Shown here: one piece after another, positions 15,046-22,698 of the stretch | Position numbering within the stretch: position 1 is the stretch's first letter | How the letters are laid out: the number at the start of each line of letters is the position of its first letter | Assembly: GCA_945865425.1 (NCBI GenBank) | Contig: CAMBFN010000006.1 | Span: 1-33,196, forward strand | Length of the DNA: 33,196 nucleotides | Source: Comamonas sp. lk | GTDB lineage: Bacteria > Pseudomonadota > Gammaproteobacteria > Burkholderiales > Burkholderiaceae_C | Direction: 5' to 3' | Position numbers and translations under genes: made by a program | Notes under the pieces: generated by a model | What the model saw: the letters and a program-made list of their open reading frames with translations, nothing else | What the model was told of the DNA's origin: nothing | Database searches by the model: none

Positions 15046-16968
15046 ATGTTTAACTTGCGATATGTACCCGCTATTTGTCTGGTGCTGTTTTCAGCTTGTG
15101 GCGGTGGTGGTGGTGGTGGCACGACCCCAACGCCAACGCCAACACCAACGTCTATCACTGCAATAGATGGCTACCTCTCTGGTTCCAAGGTGCTGTGCGA
15201 CGCCAACAATAATGGCCTAGAAGACACTGGCGAAATTACGGTTCAAACGGATGAAAAGGGCTTGGCCACGTTTGCAGCTGGTTGCAAATTTCCCGTCGTA
15301 GTCACCGGCGGCACAAACACCGATACGAAACTAGAATTTAAAGGCCAGCTCAAGAGCCCTGCAAACGCTTTAGTTGCCACGCCTATTACAACGCTGATTG
15401 CCAGCGGCATGTCCGAGGCCGATGTAAAGACAGCTTTGGGCCTCCCGTCCAGCGTGTCATTGCTGAACACGGACCCTTTAAAGAAAAATACGGACGGTGT
15501 GACTGACAACCAAGAGTTGCTGAAAAAGACTTTGGCTGTTCAGCAAATGATGCAACAAACCTCCGAGGCTGTGCGTAGTGCAGGAGTCGGTACGACCTTG
15601 TCTGCCGCTGCGGGCCAGGCACTCTACGCCGAAGTTGCCAACTCCTTTGTGAAGGCGCTGACGGATGGTGGCACGGTGAAAAAACTAATGTCCACAGGGG
15701 ACAGCGGTACGGCCGACACCACGATTATGAAATCCATGGTCAGGGAGGCGGTGGTTCAAGTGAAAGCTTCTACCAATACAGAGCTAGCGTCCGTTAAAGC
15801 TGCAACGGCAGGTTTGAATGCGGACTCCGTGGCCTTGGTTGCGGCTGCCAGTATTCAGATTCAAGCACAAGCCATTCTGAAAGCTGATCTAAGTACTGCA
15901 AGCAATGCGACGGCGTTTATCGCTTTTGTGAAAGCAAGTCAGAGCGACACTACCTTGGCTACCACGATGTCAGAAAGCAAAACTGTTTTGCAGAAGGCTC
16001 CGGATGCAGCTACCGAACAATTGAGTACTTCAATGAGTACTGCAGTGTCCAAGGTGGTAAGCACAAGCGGCGGCACAAGCGGTGGCACAAGCGGCGGTAC
16101 AAGCGGCGGTACAAGCGGTGGCACAAGTGATAGCACAAGTGGCGGCACAAGTGATAGCACAAGTGGCGGCACAAGCGGTGGCACAAGCGGTGGCACAAGC
16201 GGTGGCACAAGCGGTGGAACAAGTGGCGGCACAAGCGGTGGTACAAGTGGCGGCACAAGCGGCAGCACGTCGCCTAACAACTATCTCGCCTTAGTGGGCG
16301 ACTCCATCAGCATTGATGCAGGCGAGGCACTGACGATGGCCGCATTCCAGTCAGATGCCGGTATCAAGCTGACTTGGCCACTGCCTTACACATCCGCTAT
16401 CAAGCTGACGCTCGCAAGCGTGGGCACTTATGTTTTGCCGGAAAAGCTTAAAGTCACGGCCGCCATTTCGATTGAAGAAACCGGCACAGGCAAGGCCAAG
16501 GTCATGGCTTATGTTGACAACGTATCGGTCACCAAAACCTCTACCGGTGATTTGTCCATTGCTATTGCAGACGCTCCCAATGCCCAGGTATATATGCTTT
16601 CCACGGACCAGAAAAAGTTCAAGTTAGTCAATGTTGCTTCTGATGTAAAAAATATTGTCAACACCTTGGGCGTGAGCAGCGGCCTGACGGGATCGTCTTT
16701 GAAAAAATGGAGTATTCAAATCGGGGACGTGGCGGATTACGCCATCACCCAGTCGACGTCCGCCGGGTTCAGTGGCATAACTAACCTGACCGGTAAATTC
16801 AAAGTGTCGGTAGTGGTTACGGATCTGCCTTTACGCAAAGCCAATGGTGACGAACTCACGTCCATGACACTATCGGTGCCAAGCGAGCTGAACACTGACG
16901 GTACGATCAAAAATTCCAAGGTTGTCGCTGGAAAAGGCTTAACAGGGTTTATTACCTTTACCAAGTAA
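15046..16968 (+). CDS. Lipoprotein A2 of duplicated cassette, with Thr-Ser-Gly-Gly repeat linker
   Basis: ATG 15046 has AAGGAG nine bases upstream, giving 640 aa; an upstream TTG (15013) lacks this. The lipobox is LFSA-Cys18, followed by a Gly run and a Thr-Pro repeat (PTPTPTPT). Residues 51-62, DANNNGLEDTGE, form an EF-hand-like loop bracketed by Cys50 and Cys79, as in A1. The helical middle and the C-terminal domain beginning NNYLALVGDSIS also align with A1. Between them lies a linker of 17 TSGG-type units (residues 340-407) that A1 lacks. Function is unknown; it is a surface-lipoprotein candidate paired with the barrel gene 9 bp downstream. The linker could extend the C-terminal domain away from the membrane. 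Confidence 0.8.
   Translation: MFNLRYVPAICLVLFSACGGGGGGGTTPTPTPTPTSITAIDGYLSGSKVLCDANNNGLEDTGEITVQTDEKGLATFAAGCKFPVVVTGGTNTDTKLEFKGQLKSPANALVATPITTLIASGMSEADVKTALGLPSSVSLLNTDPLKKNTDGVTDNQELLKKTLAVQQMMQQTSEAVRSAGVGTTLSAAAGQALYAEVANSFVKALTDGGTVKKLMSTGDSGTADTTIMKSMVREAVVQVKASTNTELASVKAATAGLNADSVALVAAASIQIQAQAILKADLSTASNATAFIAFVKASQSDTTLATTMSESKTVLQKAPDAATEQLSTSMSTAVSKVVSTSGGTSGGTSGGTSGGTSGGTSDSTSGGTSDSTSGGTSGGTSGGTSGGTSGGTSGGTSGGTSGGTSGSTSPNNYLALVGDSISIDAGEALTMAAFQSDAGIKLTWPLPYTSAIKLTLASVGTYVLPEKLKVTAAISIEETGTGKAKVMAYVDNVSVTKTSTGDLSIAIADAPNAQVYMLSTDQKKFKLVNVASDVKNIVNTLGVSSGLTGSSLKKWSIQIGDVADYAITQSTSAGFSGITNLTGKFKVSVVVTDLPLRKANGDELTSMTLSVPSELNTDGTIKNSKVVAGKGLTGFITFTK
15100..15150 (+). repeat. In-frame microsatellites near the A2 lipoprotein N-terminus
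   Basis: Seven GGN codons (15100-15120, five of them GGT in a row) directly follow the lipid-anchored Cys codon, then CCAACG-type hexamers (to 15150) encode Thr-Pro repeats. Both are multiples of three, so slippage would change tether length without a frameshift. Confidence 0.7.
16063..16266 (+). repeat. 12-bp tandem repeat, 17 units (TSGG linker)
   Basis: Seventeen 12-bp units of the type ACAAGCGGTGGC run in frame, encoding TSGG, with two TSDS variants (units 6 and 8) and a final TSGS. Third positions vary between GGC and GGT and between AGC and AGT, so the array is not freshly amplified throughout. The corresponding site in the A1 paralogue has no repeat. Confidence 0.93.
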
Positions 16969-16977
16969 TAGCCTGGC

Positions 16978-18060
16978 ATGACTTGGTCCGGGTTGGCGGG
17001 GGGCATCCTGCTTTTAATGGTTTGGTGCCTGCCCGCATCATCGGCACCTTTGGATGGTTTGCTACGTGCAAGTGGCGATTACCCGGATGCCGACTACTAC
17101 ATCGAAGTGGGTGGCGACGTGATGAGCGGGCCTCTCGATTTTTGGCGCGTGCGCGCCAATGACAAGCGCCTAGCCGGCACGCTGGCAGGAGATTATCAGG
17201 GCGGCCATATCTCTGGCGGCATGCAGTTGTTGCCTGGCTTGTGGCTTTCCGGCGCCTATTGGGACCGCACCATTCGGGACGTGTCCGACCCCTACCACTA
17301 CAACAGCGGTGCAGTTGCAATCCAATACCGTTTCTTTGATGGTCAGGAAGCTTTGCCTGCCCTTGCACTTCGGTTTTCTTCCTGGGGCAATTGGTCGGAT
17401 GCAGTGGCCTCTAGTACCCCGGTCAAAGTCAATAACGTAGTCCTTGATACGGTCAAAATTACCCTCCCCGGGGACTCCCAGCTGCAAGCAGATCTGATTG
17501 GCACCTGGAACTTGAGCCCTAGTACCAGTGTGACGCTTCTTGCCAGCGGCGGCACTGTGCAATTGGGTTATGGCGCCTTGACCGCCACGACGACACTGGA
17601 CGCCTGTAGCACCGAATTGGTTTTTAACCGGAACTCAATTTTCGGCCAATGCGTTCAGAAAGGGGTGATTAAATCGCAGTTTTTTGATAGCAGCGGGGAG
17701 TATGGCGTCGACGTGGTCAAAGAATTGGCCTGGCGCGGTGTTTTCGCACAGCTTGGCGCTAATGTGCACTGGAGATATGACAATGTCACTTTGCGCGCTG
17801 CCTATTTGTACTACAGCATCCAGCGCGATGCGGTGGACCAGATACTCGCCGCACGCGGCAAGAAGCAGTATGTAGTCAATGAAGTCATGACACTCGACGC
17901 TGGTTACCAATTACACAAATACCTGTCGGTCTACGGGCGCGGCGAATTCATGACCCATTTGTTTTTCAACGATGTACCGGTGATGTACAACAGCAGTAGC
18001 TCGTCTAATTTCGCAAGAAAGTACTCGCTCTTTTCCTTCGGTTTGCGCAGCAGCTTTTGA
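16978..18060 (+). CDS. Predicted outer-membrane beta-barrel B2, partner of lipoprotein A2
   Basis: The 360-aa protein starts at ATG 16978, nine bases after the A2 stop. The signal peptide is hydrophobic (GGILLLMVWCLPASSA), leaving mature APLDGLL, identical to B1. The product aligns with B1 along its whole length, sharing AGDYxGxH, RxSSWGNW, LQADLI, FFDSSGxYGVDV and the end KYSLFSFGLRSSF. Cys210 and Cys225 match the B1 pair but with a shorter loop between them. The C-terminal Phe and alternating pattern support an outer-membrane barrel. Function is unknown; pairing with A2 mirrors the A1-B1 pairing. An insertion-like repeat element lies just past the stop. Confidence 0.77.
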   Translation: MTWSGLAGGILLLMVWCLPASSAPLDGLLRASGDYPDADYYIEVGGDVMSGPLDFWRVRANDKRLAGTLAGDYQGGHISGGMQLLPGLWLSGAYWDRTIRDVSDPYHYNSGAVAIQYRFFDGQEALPALALRFSSWGNWSDAVASSTPVKVNNVVLDTVKITLPGDSQLQADLIGTWNLSPSTSVTLLASGGTVQLGYGALTATTTLDACSTELVFNRNSIFGQCVQKGVIKSQFFDSSGEYGVDVVKELAWRGVFAQLGANVHWRYDNVTLRAAYLYYSIQRDAVDQILAARGKKQYVVNEVMTLDAGYQLHKYLSVYGRGEFMTHLFFNDVPVMYNSSSSSNFARKYSLFSFGLRSSF

Positions 18061-18067
18061 TAGCTTG

Positions 18068-18227
18068 GGAAGGTCTGCATAAGTCCGTCATCGCGAGGAG
18101 CGGCCTTTAGCCGCGAGGCGCTTGCGCCGTGGCGGGACGCGGCGATCCATAAGTGATTGATTGACAAGCAAAAATAGATTGCTTCGCTACGCTCGCAATG
18201 ACCGGTTTGGACTTATGCAGAGCTTCC
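18068..18227. repeat. 160-bp inverted-repeat (MITE/REP-like) intergenic element
   Basis: The ends are 19-bp inverted repeats with 18 matching positions (18068-18086 and 18209-18227), containing TCTGCATAAGTCC and its complement. Inside, GTCATCGCGAG (18087-18097) pairs with CTCGCAATGAC (18192-18202) with one mismatch. There is no coding frame. Repeats beginning GTCATTGCGAG are common between genes in many bacteria. It fills the gap between the converging B2 and proC genes and could fold into a bidirectional terminator. The remaining 67 bp before proC show nothing further. Confidence 0.75.
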
Positions 18228-18294
18228 TTCGTACTTGCTGTTAATTTGCGACTTTTATATATCGCTTTATCAAAAAGTCGCGACCTTTTGATAG

Positions 18295-19107
18295 TCAGCC
18301 TTCAAATTCGTCGCCCAATTCTTTGGCGCGTTGTTGCGCGGCCCGCATCGCGGCGATAAAAGAAGCCTTCACGCCGTCAGCCTCCATGGACGTCAGCGCC
18401 GCAAAAGTGGTACCGCCTTTGGACGTAACGCGTTGGCGCAGCGTTTCGGGTCCATCGCTGGAGGCGCCGGCCAATGCGGTGGCGCCGCTAAACGTGGCCA
18501 GCGCCAACTGGTAGGCCTGCGCGGGCGATAAGCCCATGGCGGCGCCCGCATCACGCATAGCCTCCAGAAAATAAAACACGTAGGCCGGGCCGGAGCCTGA
18601 CAGCGCAGTGACCGCGTCGATATGGGCCTCATCGCTGAGCCAAATAAATTGGCCGGTGCACTCCATGAGTTGCGCTACGCGCGCCTTGTCTGCATCACTC
18701 ACGCCACTACGCGCAAACAGGCCGCTAATGCCTTGGCCGATCAGTGCCGGAGTGTTGGGCATGGCACGTACGATGCGTTCGCTGTGCAGCCATTGCGCCA
18801 GGGTATCGCTGCGAATGCCTGCGGCTACGCTCAGGTGCAAGGCCTGGCTGGTATAGCTTTGGGTGGCCGCTGAAGCGTCTTTAAAAGTTTGCGGCTTTAT
18901 GGCCCAGACCACCACATCGCTCTCTTGCAAAAACGCGCCGGGCGCAGCTTGCGCCTGTACGCCGTAGCGCGCCAGCAAATCGTCACGGGCTGCGGCCAAG
19001 GGTTCAACTACGGCGATGTCCGCTGCTGCGCAGCCGCGCTTGAGCAGGCCACCGATGATCGCGCCGGCCATTTGGCCGCCGCCTATGAATGCAATGGATG
19101 GGGTCAT
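18295..19107 (-). CDS. proC: Pyrroline-5-carboxylate reductase
   Basis: The 270-aa cytoplasmic enzyme performs the last step of proline synthesis, reducing 1-pyrroline-5-carboxylate with NAD(P)H. The N-terminal Rossmann motif is IAFIGGGQMAGAIIGGL (residues 5-21). RAMPNTPALIGQG (114-126) and the family signature ALSGSGPAYVFYFLEAM (168-184) are complete, and length is normal for the family. It lies 47 bp downstream of glpK on the same strand and may be read from the same transcript, although proline synthesis has no direct link to glycerol use. Confidence 0.96.
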   Translation of the reverse strand: MTPSIAFIGGGQMAGAIIGGLLKRGCAAADIAVVEPLAAARDDLLARYGVQAQAAPGAFLQESDVVVWAIKPQTFKDASAATQSYTSQALHLSVAAGIRSDTLAQWLHSERIVRAMPNTPALIGQGISGLFARSGVSDADKARVAQLMECTGQFIWLSDEAHIDAVTALSGSGPAYVFYFLEAMRDAGAAMGLSPAQAYQLALATFSGATALAGASSDGPETLRQRVTSKGGTTFAALTSMEADGVKASFIAAMRAAQQRAKELGDEFEG

Positions 19108-19154
19108 GGAGTTTTCAATTGCAGTTGCGCTTAGCGCTTCAGTCTAACTGCCAC

Positions 19155-20648
19155 TTAAACCGCCGTAGTTTGCCGCACCGCATGTTCCCAGCGCTGCATT
19201 TGCGCTTGCGCTTGGGCGCGGCTGATTTGTGGCTCGAAACGGCGTTCGGCTTGCCACAATTGGCTCAGCGCCGCGGTGTCCGGGTACAGGCCGGTGGACA
19301 AGCCGGCCAGGTAGGCGGCGCCCAAGGCGGTGGTCTCGGTCACCTGCGGGCGCAGCACGCTGATGCCCAGCAAATCGGCCTGAAACTGCATCAGTAAATC
19401 ATTGACGCAGGCGCCGCCGTCCACGCGCAGTTCGGTCACGGCGGCAACCCCGGCTTGTTGCGCATCAAGCGCCATGGCTTGCAAGAGTGCGGCGCTTTGG
19501 AAGGCAATGCTTTCTAAGGCAGCGCGTGCGATATGGGCCACGGTGCTGCCGCGTGTCAGGCCGGTCATGGTGCCGCGCGCTTCGGGGTTCCAGTAGGGTG
19601 CGCCCAGGCCCGTAAAGGCCGGTACCAGCATCACACCGCCGCTGTCAGGCACGCTTTGCGCCAGGGCTTGCACCTCGGCGCTGCTGCGGATAGCGCCCAG
19701 CCCATCGCGCAGCCATTGCACCACCGCGCCGCCCACAAACACGCTGCCTTCTAAGGCGAATTCGGGCCGGGTACCAGGCTGTGCTGCGCTGGTGGTGATC
19801 AGGCCATTGGTCGAGGTCTGGAATTGTGTGCCCGTGTGCATCAGCATGAAGCAGCCGGTGCCATAGGTGTTTTTGGCCATACCGGCGCTAAAGCAAGCCT
19901 GCCCGAACAAAGCGCTTTGCTGGTCGCCGGCCATGCCGCCTACGGGAATCGCGTGGCCCAGCAGCCTCGGCTCGATATCGCCAAAATGCGCCGCCGAGGG
20001 CAGAACTTGCGGCATGAGTCCCTCGGGGATGTTGAGCGCTTGCAGCAGCTCCGGGTCCCAGCTGTTGCTGTGCACATTAAACAGCATGGTGCGTGCTGCA
20101 TTGCTCACATCGGTGGCGTGTACACGGCCGCTTGTCAATTGCCACAAGAGCCAGCTGTCCACGGTGCCAAAGGCCAGCGCGCCGTGTGCGGCCTGCGCGC
20201 GGGCATCAGGCACGTTGTCCAAAATCCATTGCAGCTTAGTGCCCGAAAAATAGGCATCCACCAGTAAGCCGGTTTTTTGGCGAATGGTTGGTGCCATGCC
20301 GCGCTCACGCAAGGCTGCGCAGGCGGGCTCGGCGCGCCGGTCCTGCCAGACGATGGCTTGGTAGATGGGCTGGCCGGTCTTGCGGTTCCAGACTACGGTT
20401 GTCTCGCGTTGGTTGGTAATGCCGATGGCATGCACTTGCTGCGCACTGATGCCGGCTTTGGCCAGCGCATTGCGCGCGGTAGACAACTGGGTGCGCCAGA
20501 TTTCCAGCGGGTCGTGCTCTACCCAGCCGGGCTGGGGGTAAAACTGGGTCAGCTCCTCCTGCGCCATGGCCACGATGCGGCCTTGCGCATCAAACACGAT
20601 GCTGCGGGAGCTGGAGGTGCCTTGGTCAAGAGCGAGCAGGTAGGTCAT
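19155..20648 (-). CDS. glpK: Glycerol kinase
   Basis: This 497-aa FGGY-family kinase converts glycerol to glycerol-3-phosphate with ATP in the cytoplasm. The N-terminal [15 protein letters not shown] (6-20) is the phosphate-binding motif of the family, and [29 protein letters not shown] and [17 protein letters not shown] are characteristic of GlpK. Length is full. It follows glpR by 44 bp on the same strand and faces away from the glycerol ABC operon. Its product feeds GlpD (27752-29341). No glpF facilitator gene is nearby, which fits active uptake by the ABC system. Confidence 0.97.
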   Translation of the reverse strand: MTYLLALDQGTSSSRSIVFDAQGRIVAMAQEELTQFYPQPGWVEHDPLEIWRTQLSTARNALAKAGISAQQVHAIGITNQRETTVVWNRKTGQPIYQAIVWQDRRAEPACAALRERGMAPTIRQKTGLLVDAYFSGTKLQWILDNVPDARAQAAHGALAFGTVDSWLLWQLTSGRVHATDVSNAARTMLFNVHSNSWDPELLQALNIPEGLMPQVLPSAAHFGDIEPRLLGHAIPVGGMAGDQQSALFGQACFSAGMAKNTYGTGCFMLMHTGTQFQTSTNGLITTSAAQPGTRPEFALEGSVFVGGAVVQWLRDGLGAIRSSAEVQALAQSVPDSGGVMLVPAFTGLGAPYWNPEARGTMTGLTRGSTVAHIARAALESIAFQSAALLQAMALDAQQAGVAAVTELRVDGGACVNDLLMQFQADLLGISVLRPQVTETTALGAAYLAGLSTGLYPDTAALSQLWQAERRFEPQISRAQAQAQMQRWEHAVRQTTAV

Positions 20649-20692
20649 GGGGTCTGGGCGTCCAAAGTTGGCGGAGAAGCGATTGACGGTAC

Positions 20693-21460
20693 TCAGTCAC
20701 CCGCCAGCGTAAATCGTACCTGTGCTTCGGCCATCAAGTCCATAAAAGGCTCAGGCGGTATGGCATCCGAAAACAGGCGGTCGATGCTGGAGAGTTGCGC
20801 TACTTCGACCATCGCGGCGCGGTTGAATTTGCTGGCATCTGCCGCTAGCCAGACTTCGCGCGCTTGGGAAATAATGGTTTGAGACACCTTCACCTCCCGG
20901 TAGTCAAAGTCTCGCAGCGAGCCATCTGATTCGATGGCCGAGATGCCGATCAAGCCGATGTCCACTTTGAACTGGCGGATGAAGTCCACCGCCGCTTCTC
21001 CCACAATGCCCTGGTCTCGCCCGCGGACCACGCCGCCCACCACAATAACTTCGCTTTGCGAGTTGGCGCTGAGGATGGCGGCCACATTGAGGTTGTTGGT
21101 AATCACCCGCAACCCTTGGTGCTTGGTCAGCGCCCGGGCGATGGCCTCGGTGGTGGTGCCAATATTGAGTAGCAACGAGCATCCATTGGGCACGGCATCG
21201 GCCACCGCACGTGCAATGCGGGCTTTGCCCTGGGCATTGAGGATTTCGCGTTGCGGATAGGCCAGGTTTTCTACGGTGGAGCCGGGCACGCGCACGCCAC
21301 CATGAAAGCGCGCCAGCAGGCCCTCGTCGGCCAGGCGCTGGACGTCGCGGCGCACGGTTTGCAGCGTCACTTGCAGCGTATCAGCCAGGCGCTCCACCGT
21401 GACCGAGCCTTGCGCCCGCACTACGCTTAAGAGCTTGATTTGTCGTGGATTAGGGTTCAT
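20693..21460 (-). CDS. glpR: DeoR-family transcriptional repressor of the glp locus
   Basis: The 255-aa protein has a DeoR-type winged helix-turn-helix at residues 16-56 ([22 protein letters not shown], then GLLARFHGG). The rest is a sugar-phosphate-binding DeoRC domain with [11 protein letters not shown] and [16 protein letters not shown]. GlpR repressors respond to glycerol-3-phosphate. Its place between glpK and the divergent glpSTPQUV-glpD operon makes this role very likely. It probably binds TTCGAA sites in the 166-bp gap next to it, controlling both directions. Confidence 0.92.
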   Translation of the reverse strand: MNPNPRQIKLLSVVRAQGSVTVERLADTLQVTLQTVRRDVQRLADEGLLARFHGGVRVPGSTVENLAYPQREILNAQGKARIARAVADAVPNGCSLLLNIGTTTEAIARALTKHQGLRVITNNLNVAAILSANSQSEVIVVGGVVRGRDQGIVGEAAVDFIRQFKVDIGLIGISAIESDGSLRDFDYREVKVSQTIISQAREVWLAADASKFNRAAMVEVAQLSSIDRLFSDAIPPEPFMDLMAEAQVRFTLAGD

Positions 21461-21507
21461 GCGTGGATTGTCCGAGCCTTGGGGAAAAATGACTTCTGCA
21501 CTTTAAA

Positions 21508-21591
21508 TCGAACCGAAAGGAATAGATTTAGGGTAAACACCTAGTTAAACCGAATAATTTCGAACAATAATTCTCACATTCGAATTAATGT
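21508..21591. promoter_or_regulatory. Candidate GlpR operator cluster between glpR and glpS
   Basis: The divergent gap holds CGAA tetramers at 21509, 21514, 21551, 21561 and 21581, with another at 21607. Two are hexameric palindromes TTCGAA (21559-21564 and 21579-21584) exactly 20 bp apart, on the same helix face. The second is flanked by ACATT and AATGT arms (21576-21591). DeoR-family regulators often use such TTCG/CGAA half-sites. Binding is inferred; promoters could not be placed confidently in this AT-rich stretch. Confidence 0.5.
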
Positions 21592-21626
21592 TGCGCTAAA
21601 TTGGTGCGAACGATCAAGGGTGTCAG

Positions 21627-22697
21627 ATGGACTTGAGTCTGCAAGCAGTAAGTAAAAAAGTGGGTGCGCAGCCCTGGCTGTATGCGCTGGACATGGATCT
21701 GCGCCCGGATGCAGTCACGGTCTTACTGGGCGCCACACAAGCGGGCAAAACCAGTTTGATGCGCATCATGGCTGGCCTGGATGTGCCCAGCACCGGGCGC
21801 GTAGTGGTGGACGATATTGATGTAGTCGGCGTGCCGGTACGCCAGCGTAATGTGTCCATGGTCTACCAGCAGTTCATCAATTACCCGTCCATGACGGTGT
21901 TTGACAATATCGCCTCGCCGCTCCATTTGCGCGGCGAAACCGGCGTGCGAGAGCGGGTGCATGGGCTGGCGGAAAAGCTGCATATTGAGATGTTTTTGGA
22001 GCGTTACCCTTCAGAGTTATCAGGTGGCCAGCAGCAGCGAGTGGCGCTGGCGCGGGCGCTGGCCAAAGGCGCGCCTTTAATGTTGTTGGACGAGCCACTG
22101 GTCAATTTGGACTACAAGCTGCGCGAAGAGTTGCGCGACGAGCTCAGCGCTTTGTTCGCGGCGGGCAATTCCACCGTGGTCTATGCCACCACAGAGCCGG
22201 GCGAGGCTTTGTTATTGGGCGGTTACACCGCCGTGATGGACGCAGGGGAATTACTGCAATACGGCCCTACGGCGGAGGTGTTTCAGCGGCCCCGCTCGAT
22301 ACGGGTGGCGACCGCTTTTAGCGACCCGCCCATGAATCTCTTTCCCGCGCGGGTGCAGGACCAAGCGCTGGTCTTGGCTGACGCCAGCAGGGTCCCAATC
22401 GCAAGTGCCTTGGCAGGCGGCTCGGTCACGGCCGGTCTGCGTGCCAGCGCACTGCGTGTACAGGCACGTGAGGGTGATGTTGCGGTGCAGGCGAGCGTGG
22501 CACTGGCTGAAATTTCCGGCTCAGATACTTTTGTGCATCTGGATACCACCCTGGGCGCCATGGTCGCGCAGCTGGCCGGTGTGCATTACTTTGATCTGGG
22601 CGATGCCATGCCAGTGTATTTTCGGCCGCAAGATGTCTATGTGTTTGACAGCGCCGGTATCCTGGCCCTGGCCCCGACGCGCGAAGGGGTGCACTGA
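21627..22697 (+). CDS. glpS: Glycerol ABC importer ATPase GlpS (H-loop His missing)
   Basis: The 356-aa protein is one of two ATPases of the glycerol importer. It has Walker A GATQAGKT (35-42), an intact signature LSGGQ (131-135) and Walker B LMLLDE with Glu156. The switch histidine normally in THDQ is absent: the site reads YATTEPGEA, placing Thr at 189. A MalK-like C-terminal domain follows. ATG 21627 has AAGG upstream. It starts the rightward operon glpSTPQUV-glpD, whose order matches the glycerol transport operon described in Rhizobium. The H-loop change complements the signature change in GlpT, suggesting an asymmetric heterodimer. Confidence 0.9.
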   Translation: MDLSLQAVSKKVGAQPWLYALDMDLRPDAVTVLLGATQAGKTSLMRIMAGLDVPSTGRVVVDDIDVVGVPVRQRNVSMVYQQFINYPSMTVFDNIASPLHLRGETGVRERVHGLAEKLHIEMFLERYPSELSGGQQQRVALARALAKGAPLMLLDEPLVNLDYKLREELRDELSALFAAGNSTVVYATTEPGEALLLGGYTAVMDAGELLQYGPTAEVFQRPRSIRVATAFSDPPMNLFPARVQDQALVLADASRVPIASALAGGSVTAGLRASALRVQAREGDVAVQASVALAEISGSDTFVHLDTTLGAMVAQLAGVHYFDLGDAMPVYFRPQDVYVFDSAGILALAPTREGVH

Positions 22698-22698
22698 T

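Noticed and set aside
16063-16266. CRISPR-like regular repetition
   Set aside because: Units are 12 bp, directly adjacent, without spacers, and in frame inside a coding region.
16010-16294. Open frames in other phases over the 12-bp repeat
   Set aside because: A repeat unit divisible by three keeps all frames open; the products are simple repeats and only the frame joining two conserved domains is credible.
19905-19917. AAAGCGCTTTG sequence resembling the operator core inside glpK
   Set aside because: It lacks the outer TGA/TCA bases, lies inside coding sequence, and belongs to a different pathway.
22405-22698. Upstream extension of the GlpT frame
   Set aside because: It overlaps glpS in another frame; the family N-terminus begins at the ATG at 22699.
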